This document shows positions 56,541 through 64,000 of a stretch of DNA of 64,000 nucleotides, piece by piece. The stretch covers positions 24,178,001 to 24,242,000 of the forward strand of contig OX485804.1 in NCBI GenBank assembly GCA_950295325.1, in the 5' to 3' direction. The notes beneath the pieces were generated by a model. It made no database searches. It worked only from the letters and a program-made list of their open reading frames with translations, and was not told the origin of the DNA. Each line of letters begins with the position of its first letter. Positions within the stretch are counted from its first letter, which is position 1. This DNA is from Polytrichum commune (lineage: Eukaryota > Streptophyta > Polytrichopsida > Polytrichales > Polytrichaceae). The position numbers were made by a program, and so were the translations under genes.

Positions 56541-56984
56541 GTAACTTTCGTTGTGCTCAGATTTAGAGGTACAATGGCAAGCACGATGTTCTTCAAGATA
56601 TTGGTATCTTAGACAAGATTCATGGTTCACCGCTTTCCTTTTAATTTATTATTGTGGGTCCACATACAAAATTCAACAACTTGTTGAATCACATAACATT
56701 ATTCAATTAAGTTTATATGCTAGGTGGGGCCGGGAATAAGTCAAATTTTATGCGGAATTATGTTTTGTTTATTCTCTCAGCAAAGTATTGCATTGATAGA
56801 TTCAACTTGATAAATTCGGGCGAAGCAATGTCACTGATAGTATTAAGATGGAATGGCTCATAGTAACTGAATAAAGTTATGCAACTTGCCATAGTGCCAA
56901 AATTCCCTAGTAACCCTTGCACTATGACTATCGTCCCCTTGACCTCTAATAGTATGAACTAAGATATGCAAGTGTTGGTTGGTT

Positions 56985-57340
56985 GCTTTTCTTAATCAGA
57001 TGCTTATATTTGATAGATATGTGTTAGGTGGAAAAATAAAGAACAAACACCATAAATACACATGATTAAAATTGATTGAACTTTGCCTTCAAGTATTATT
57101 AACTTACTCTACACTTAGTAGTGAACACAATTGAGAGGACCTATATATTTAGTTAGGGAATCAACAAACATTCACGTCCAATAAGCATACCTATATCACA
57201 GAAGTTCGATTTTTGTTGAGCCTCATCATAGATTTGCTATTGCAACACAAGTTTTGTTGTGTAAATCAAAATTGGTAGAAGTTGGAGAACATGAAAAGCA
57301 AACAGATTAACACCCACATACCTTACTACTCATCACAGCA
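56985..57340 (+). repeat. Diverged relative of segment a (copy 4)
   Basis: Aligns with 2,500-2,850: CACCATAAATACACATG, AGTGAACACAATTGAGAGGA, CCTCATCATAGATTTGC and CACAAGTTTTGTTGTGTA. It is much older than a, a' and a''. Confidence 0.6.
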
Positions 57341-57767
57341 TGAATATTGAGCATTAATGCAGAATGGAGATGAATAGCACAAGTGACGTGCAATTGGTAG
57401 AAGGAAGCATCACTGCTGAAAACAGGGATAACGACTGAGTCAGCTTGTGCGTGATCTCTGCACATGATCTGAGTTTCCTACCTTCATTTTGCTCATAAAC
57501 TAAATATTCTGGTGTTGCGTGAGAAAATTCATTGTCTTTGGTAGTACCGATTTTATCAGCATTTGTCATTTTGAAGTACATAACTATATCTTCATTTTTT
57601 ATGAAGCATGCTTCAAATAGCGTCCTTCTTCATGGTAGGCATACTATGCTCCTCAACAAAAATATGGCACTGGCATTATTTGGAATTTGAGTAGTGAAGC
57701 CAACCCAAATTCCCAAAGCACGACTTCACAAGCACTAAGGTATGCAGGTGAATACGGTTATTTTCTT

Positions 57768-58000
57768 AATCGGACCCCTATATTTGATTGGTATGTGGAT
57801 CAGTGAGGATCAAAGAGAAAACATCATAAAGACACATGTTTGAAAGAGATTGAACTATGTCTTCAAATATTAACAACTTCTTTACACTCAATAATGAACA
57901 TAATTGGGAGGACTTACACTAACTTTTAACATCAAGTCAATCAACAAAACAACAAATTCTTGCAAGCCATATCGAGAAGAGTAGTGATATTTTTGCCACA
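57768..58000 (+). repeat. Diverged relative of segment a (copy 5)
   Basis: Aligns with 2,495-2,690 and with the copy at 56,985: TTGATTGGTATGTGGATCAG, ATCATAAAGACACATGTTTG, CTCAATAATGAACATAAT. With copy 4 it forms an old tandem pair about 780 bp apart. Confidence 0.6.
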
Positions 58001-58251
58001 CTGTAAATTGGGTTAGATGCGCAACCAAGTTGGCTATCATCCTTCCAAATTTCAGCTTGAGTAATGTAGCATTGAGAGAGAAATCACATTCCAAATGAAC
58101 TTAGGTCTATTGACTCAGTTTTGGAATTGTTTTCGTCACTTACCTCAATTGCAAGAATAAGTTCACAACATTGCCTAGGGTTCTTCCTCTCACTTCTAGT
58201 TAGCAGTGTGATCTCTTAGGACAATTTTTCTTACAATTGTGAAGATTTTCT

Positions 58252-58912
58252 TTGCCCATGAGAACATTACCAAAGGAGAAGAAGTTGAATGCTATAACCA
58301 TGTTGCAACATGGGTGTAGCACATGTGAATTGTCAAAATTGTTGGGTATCTCTCAATCTACATGCTTTAGGATTCATAGAGAGTGTGGTCCTCATATGGA
58401 GCCTTCAAGAGGAGGGCACCCGAGAAGTATCACCCCTACTCAACGATGAGTGTGTGTCAGAGCCATCGCAATTGGTGGACTAAATAATGGTATAGACATG
58501 AGGAATGCTTTGAATGAACACCAACATAGTGAGGAGTGTACTTCATGAAGCAAGTCTTTAGTCATTAAAACATTAGGTCTTGAATCATTAGAGAAATAAA
58601 AGAAGTCATTGCTCACGCCCAAGAATGTGCATTGCATGTTGGAATTTGCTCAACGTCATCAAGATTGGACTATCCATGATTGGTATAGGGTGATTTTTAG
58701 TGATGAGACTAAGATCAATCGATATTAGTCCGATGGTTGCGCTTGGTGTTGGGTGAGGATGGGAGAATCTTAATTTCAAGCTCATCATGTGAATCACACT
58801 AGTTAAACATGGAGGTGGTGCAATTTTTGCATGGGGTTTTATGACTTCTCGTGTTATGGGTTGCATGTTAGAAGGTCTATCATAGCACGCCCAATTGTAT
58901 CCAAGTTGTTTT
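58252..58912 (+). pseudogene. Tc1-like DDE transposase, 5' two-thirds, decayed
   Basis: One frame runs from 58,252 to about 58,800 with six stops, then shifts frame. The N-terminal helix-turn-helix (LNAITMLQHGCSTCELSKLL, GISQSTCFRIHRE) is followed by a GGHPRSI box, like the GRPR motif of Tc1/mariner. The core shows LEFAQRHQDWTIHDWYRVIF, SDETKIN (with the first catalytic Asp), SDGCAWCW and, after the shift, VKHGGGAIFAWGFM. This order is characteristic of Tc1-like rather than plant mariner-like (DD39D) transposases. The second Asp and the Glu are missing: homology ends before another repeat begins at 58,933. It is non-functional. Confidence 0.85.
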
Positions 58913-58932
58913 AGATTCTAAAGGAGGGTGGA

Positions 58933-59005
58933 TGTCACCAAAAGTACTCCACCCTTCGATTTCGTACTAGCCTGAGTGGAATAGTATTGATGACACTTAG
59001 CAAAC
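58933..59005 (+). repeat. 73-bp direct repeat, left copy
   Basis: It starts TGTCACCAAAAGTACTCCAC and passes through TTGATGACACTTAGCAAAC. The first 63 bp begin TGTCA and end TGACA, LTR-like inverted ends. The right copy is at 59,764-59,836. Confidence 0.75.
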
Positions 59006-59108
59006 TCCTTCCTTAGTAACTCAATGTATCATTCCAATATGCCTTTGGAATATACACAACGTTAATGACTTATGATTTAACCCCCAAGGCTACATTCAGA
59101 ATAAATTT

Positions 59109-59734
59109 CAGAATAGTATAATTTTCCCATTACTTCTCGGAATGTCCTGAAATTTTATCGGTAACTAGGGAGACAAAGCAAAAAATATCTCACCAATTTG
59201 TGAGCCTATCCCATTTTCTGTCCGACAGTTATGACCATTTTAGTGTATCAGTCTACCCAGATTTCAGAATGTCATAACTTCCTCCCACGGGCTCCAAAGA
59301 ACTTCAAATTTTGAGAGAAATCACAAAAACTAATTGTTAATGACCCTCTGAAATTTCAAACTATTTTCATTTTCTGCCAAAACGTTATGGCCTTTTTAGT
59401 CTGCAACTCTTGAAAATACTTCAGAATGATATATCTCCTTCTCATCTACTCGGAATGACTTGAAATTTGTACCACAACTAGGAAACCTAAGAACAAAGCA
59501 TCCCTCAAAATTTCATGCGTTTCCAAGCCTCTTTCCATGAGTTATGCCCATTTCAGCTCAAAAATGTAGACAAAGTTCAGAATGTCATAATTGCTGCTCC
59601 AGTACTCCAAACATCCTCAGATTTTGACCATGTTCATATAAATAAGTTGTTTAATAATCCTCTAAATTTCAACGAAATATCTTCTTCTGCTCGGAAATTA
59701 TGCCCCTTACAACCTAGACTACTCAAAGGACCCT
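59109..59734. repeat. Diverged tandem repeat with constant 156-157-bp period
   Basis: CAGAATG-type starts occur at 59,109, 59,265, 59,422 and 59,578. Each unit has TATAACTTCC-like text, then GAANTTGAAATTT, and a GTTATGCCCATTT-like box near its end. Sequences are strongly diverged, yet the spacing is exact to one base. The same ATAACTTCC and GTTATGCC phrases occur in the 974-bp LTRs. Confidence 0.7.
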
Positions 59735-59763
59735 CTCATTTACCAACTCGTGGTCCGGCAACG

Positions 59764-59836
59764 TGTCACCAAAAGTACTCCACCCTTCGATTTCCTCCTA
59801 GCCCGAGTGGAATAGTTATGATGACACTTAGCAAAC
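59764..59836 (+). repeat. 73-bp direct repeat, right copy
   Basis: Nearly identical to 58,933-59,005. The two flank about 760 bp containing the 156-bp array. This could be a miniature LTR-type (TRIM or SMART-like) element, but no 5-bp target duplication or primer-binding site is clear. Confidence 0.7.
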
Positions 59837-59839
59837 ACA

Positions 59840-60675
59840 TATACCCAAGAAATATGAACTCAAGTACTACAACTTGAAGCCATAAATTATCTTAAAATCA
59901 TTCACATCCAAACTAATACTAACAAGAGGTCAAGCCCTCTTCAAGGCCAACTAGCCTTAGCTCCTAACTTCAAAACCATGCATACACATGTGCTCTTATC
60001 TTGCTTCCATATACCCACACTTATAACACGTGGGGTGCCAAGGAGCACGAAGGAAAGAGAGGATGAGTGAGAGAAGAATGAAAGATTATATAGTGAGTTT
60101 GAGGGGGTGAACACCCTCAAGGCTCACGATAAGCCTTCGAAATCTCCTCCTACTTTGTAGGCTCTCATCTTATCTCCTAAGCCTTCCTCCCTCAAATGAT
60201 CAACAAAGATCCTAATTCAAACATTTAACTAACATTGGTTTTCTACCTACCACACTTTACCAAGGTATATCCTCATACTACTTAAATCCACTCCACACAA
60301 GCCTAATGCTTCAAACTTAGTTTTCTTCAAGCTTCACTCTTTTTATATTTTTTGAATAATCATAAATCAACAAAACACCACTTGTAATATTTTACAAGTG
60401 TTAACAACACATGTGGACATCAATTTGGGCTCACAGTGGACAAATTATTGATTTATAGGTAGTTGTAGGTTACAAAATTGAGTCAATGTACATAGTTCTT
60501 TTCAAATCATTGTTTCTCCCATATGTAGTTTCACAATAGACATGAACCTTTAGAAATTATGTACTACACTATGACTATCAACTTACACAAGTGAAAGTTT
60601 GTATATTCTTGTTTTTATTTGATTGTGTGAGCAAATTCATGTAATGAGCCATTGACTAAAATTTGAAAGTTAGTG
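59840..60675. other. No gene recognised
   Basis: AT-rich sequence with no terminal repeats or long open frames that suggest a gene. Confidence 0.4.
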
Positions 60676-60806
60676 AATGTCGCGCACCTCTCCATGAGGA
60701 GTGCCTGCAACACCATGGGCACAAAGGGGACCCTGGAGTGACACCCGGGACTTGTGTCGCCATTGGTGAGAGGGGCCAAGTGATTCTAGTGTGGGTGAGG
60801 GTTGTA
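60676..60806 (-). mobile_element. LTR fragment, 3' end, inverted
   Basis: TGTCGCGCACCTCTCCATGA is the inverse of the LTR 3' end. Homology continues for about 130 bp to GTGTGGGTGAGGG and then stops abruptly. The end sequence is as well preserved as in the solo LTRs. Confidence 0.8.
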
Positions 60807-62755
60807 GTAAGTTTTTGCTCTCAGTTAAATAACCCAAAACCCAGGGTACAAACTCTCAAGGAAGGCTTAACTAGTGTCTATTACAGGCATTTGTCACATT
60901 ATAGTTCATTAATCAGACCATAGGGTTGCTATCTTCACTCTAAACCATGACTGGTATGTCTTTTACTCTCATTTTCTCTCTTGGTTTTCCTCTCAATATT
61001 TCTTAGTCAATAGGGTATGTGTGTCAGTAAGGTGTAGTTTCCATCTCGCCATGAGATTTTGTATACCAATAGTCAAGAGAGAACAATAATCTTTTGAGTA
61101 TCACAATTGTCTTTGGTAACCATTGGCCAATGCATCTTCAAATCACAACAATTCCTTCATTACTTGGTCAATGTTAATTCCAATACAAGACAAATTGTTC
61201 ATTCCTTAATTTCATATTTAATCATTACTCACAACTCATGCAACTAACAATGAACATCAAGGTCAAGCTATAGTCTTGATTGCCTTGCAACCTGCAACAA
61301 AAATAACCAGGGTAACACATAAGACAATAGTTGATGGTGTTAATTCACATTCCATACTCAAAGATCAAATTCTCTGACTAAGTATCAATTTACAACTCAA
61401 CTTAAGACTAGGATAACTTATCCCTAAATCTCATTGATAATCCAAAATTCATCCTATCTTAGACTTACTCTCAATAACCCTAACTTCTCAAATCCCCTCC
61501 AATCAACTGATCAGAAGTGATTTCTCATCACTTCAGTTGATTGGGATCCTTTCATTAACTTCACTTTTCAAATTATAATCCTATCAGCCTAAAATTTAGG
61601 ATTCAACTATGATCTCATTTGGCTGAACTATTCACTTTCCTCATCACTCCCTCTCACAGGCTTCAACTATATTCAATTATTCCACTTTGTGGTCTAGCTT
61701 TTGGCATTACAATCTCCTCACAGTGCCTCTCTCAGGCTAACAATAGTCCATAGTTTTCAATTCAGTCTGACACTTGGCCTACTGGCTTCCTCACAACCTA
61801 CAACATGTTTCAACTATTGCCCATAATTACACTTCAGACGGGCTAACTCCTTGACCTTTCAACTCCCTTCTCTCAATTGGAACTCTCGCAAAACCTCTCT
61901 CAGGTGGATTATCTGTCTCACACACAACTCCTCAGATAATATCTTATCTTATCTTATCTTATCTTATCTTATCTTCCTTCATCACTCAAGGAATATACCT
62001 CTCGGGTGTATCCGATTATAGTTTCACTATTCTCTCTTCTTTCGACAATCACGGTATCAGACTGTATTGGCAATGCGGGATCCCTTCCCCTGTTCACCGC
62101 ACTCGCTCTCTCTTATAACTCTCTACGCTCATAGTGCGACTCAATTCCTCGCCATGGAAATCTCGATTGTTCATTTGTTTCACTCATACTGAAAAGGTTT
62201 ATCGCTTTGACGATAGTTCATTCATACAACAATCAACATACTCTGCTTATTCATAATTGCAGTTGGCTCAACTATGTTCCAGAATTTGCACTTAGGCAAT
62301 GGTGACACAATATTCCACTTCAACCGCCAATGGTTTTCGTTCTTGATTTCTACATTGATTTCTTCATTCCTCACAGATTCTTCATTCTCATTTACTTGCT
62401 CCTTGCTTGACCCTCTTATTCATTCACATTTCCCATTGCTCGATACTTATCACTTTCCTCTCAATCTCGCATTGCTCTCTACAGCTTGCACTCAATCGAT
62501 TTCATCCTTACTCTCAGTCACTTTCAATATTACCAACTAACAATAGTTTTCAATTTCACATTCACATAATCAAAACAAGAAAATAGTTCGACGAGGCTCT
62601 GGCCATTCGATCGACTCAACATTCAAAATAACAATAAGCTTCAATAGAAAACAATGTCCCGCAATCACTGCGGCGATCACTAAGTTTACTTAGAAGATAG
62701 TTAAACGATTATTCTCTCACAATCTCTGTGATGAGGGAGACAAGTCCATAAATTT
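60807..62755. other. No gene recognised; CT-rich with a microsatellite
   Basis: Pyrimidine-rich top strand. A perfect ATCTT microsatellite of seven units lies at 61,941-61,975. The open frame at 62,274-62,540 is Ser/Leu-rich because of the CT composition and has no domain. Confidence 0.45.
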
Positions 62756-62760
62756 AACTA

Positions 62761-63734
62761 TGTCGCAACCCTTGCTAGCCCCCTTGACCATCTTGCCAAT
62801 TTTCCTTTCTAGCAAAGGTTACGAGCGCTAACCCTTCGCATACCGCCATGCTAATGGTTAGCTCCTCCTACCCCGGACCATATAGTTCATAGGAGGGGAA
62901 CCAACCCTCCTACTTTGCTTTCGGGACTCACCCCTTAATCAGTAACCCATTTCTTCGATGTGGACTTCCATCCATGGAAGTCCAATACTATGTTGATCAT
63001 CGCGTTGCCGGAGCAACACTACAACAACCCGAAGCATACTAGGCAACTATGGCGTCACAATGGGCCAAAGCCAATGGAGGCCGTGCCGTTCGGCCTCGGG
63101 TGGGTGAGGCCACACCACATCACCCATATAAGCCTCTAGGACTCTACGCGGGGCCCCTACCCCACCGTCAAGAGACCTTTTGTCTCTCTACCAAGAGTTC
63201 GGGCCAAGTGGACACTTTCCTTTAGCCGCTGGGCCTAGAAGACCCCAGGAGCTTCAGACCATCATAACTTCCTTGTATGATGTCAGATGCTAACAACCAA
63301 CCACTCCATCTTCATCTACGCTTCACGTAGATGCCGATGAACTCTTCACTTGCCCCATTCAGGCAATTATTGAGGAAGTTATGCCTGTTTGAACCTTGGC
63401 AATCCCGGGAATCACTCCCAGGCACTGCTGTACCAGGGCGCTGTCCCAGGAGAGCGCCCCACTCAAATGGCCATAACTCCTTGCTCACACCTCCGATTGA
63501 GGTGATCTTGAGCTTTCTAGAATCACCACGCCATGAGCTACGCATAGCTTATGGCCTCACCCTTGTGCCTCCTAGTCTCCGTGGGTGGGAGGCGTTCCCA
63601 ATGCCCAGGGCCCTCACCCACACTAGGATCACTTGGGCCCTCTCACCAACGGTGCCACAAGTCCCGGGTGTCACTCCGGGGTCCCCCTTGTGCCCATGGT
63701 GTTTCGGGCACTCCTCATGGAGAGGTGCGCGACA
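62761..63734 (+). mobile_element. Solo LTR, 974 bp, with 5-bp target duplication AACTA
   Basis: It starts TGTCGCAACCC and ends GTGCGCGACA, flanked by AACTA at 62,756-62,760 and 63,735-63,739. It has exactly the length of the copy at 14,831. CATATAAG near 63,126 is the likely LTR TATA box. Differences between the two copies are scattered substitutions and balanced small indels. There is no retrotransposon interior on either side. Confidence 0.92.
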
Positions 63735-63904
63735 AACTATGCGCTCAAAACCATTTAGAAAAATGCATGCTTGCTTCTCCCTCGCCAGCCCTATGAGCTC
63801 GGCAGGGGAAGACGATAGTTGCCGTAACCAACTATGGCCACCTATGGCCGTGCTAATAGTTATAACTAAATTCCTAGCCTATGGTTTAACTATTTCCATC
63901 CACC

Positions 63905-64000
63905 CACCCCCAGAGACTAGGAGTCACGAGAATAAGGCCATGAGTAGTGTATAGCGTCGAGATTCTAGAATGCTCAAGAAAACCTTAATCAAAGGTGTGA
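63905..64000 (-). mobile_element. Partial LTR, inverted, running off the window
   Basis: The reverse complement from the window edge (TCACACCTTTGATTAAGGTT) follows the LTR region with TCTTGAGC, TTCTAGAATC, CTCATGGCCT and GTGACTCCTAGTCTC, then ends near 63,905. The rest lies beyond the window, so an element or nested pair may continue there. Confidence 0.65.

Noticed and set aside
61921-62540. Possible gene near the ATCTT microsatellite
   Set aside because: The CT-rich composition produces a Ser/Leu-rich frame with no domain, and no splice or promoter evidence.

Overview
This is nuclear DNA from a large, gene-poor eukaryotic genome, most likely a land plant. The signs are GT-AG introns, TATA-type promoters, PIF/Harbinger, hAT and Mutator-type elements, solo LTRs, and long AT-rich stretches without genes. 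A relic of a DD34E-type Tc1 transposase could point away from flowering plants, but I cannot name the species. I found no rRNA, tRNA, CRISPR array or prokaryotic operon.

The layout is dominated by a colinear segmental duplication. Unit A (about 690-10,418) is made of segments a, b, c and d. Unit B (about 17,438-39,268) repeats them in a related order (a', b', a'', c', d') but is expanded by insertions: a LINE fragment (19.9-20.6 kb), an intact PIF/Harbinger element (23,068-26,688) and about 6 kb of other sequence (26.8-32.7 kb). Unit A keeps the unfilled Harbinger target site. Segment d (about 5 kb, two copies) has a TATA promoter and leader that are almost identical between copies, followed by a tandem array of long imperfect hairpins (five in A, four in B).

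Mobile DNA can be read in detail. There is one potentially autonomous PIF/Harbinger element with two convergent genes, and a deleted relative at 46,097-47,043. There are two solo LTRs of the same family, both 974 bp and both with perfect 5-bp target duplications (14,831-15,804 and 62,761-63,734), plus several broken copies. A CAGGG-ended hAT-like element with a perfect 8-bp target duplication encloses a GC-rich minisatellite (12,198-13,274). There are also Mutator-like MITEs with 9-bp duplications (11,161 and 42,112), a Tourist-like GC-rich MITE (53,335), a MITE with an 8-bp duplication (40,381), several foldbacks, a small poly(A) retroposon (8,574), a Tc1-like transposase pseudogene (58,252) and a possible pogo/Tigger remnant (48,152).

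Only one host-type protein gene is supported. Three minus-strand exons (51,486 to 49,774) join with matching splice phases but carry one in-frame stop. I do not recognise the family. The remaining stretches (13.3-14.8, 15.8-17.4, 26.8-34.4, 53.8-58.2 and 59.8-62.7 kb) hold only repeats, microsatellites or sequence in which I see no gene.
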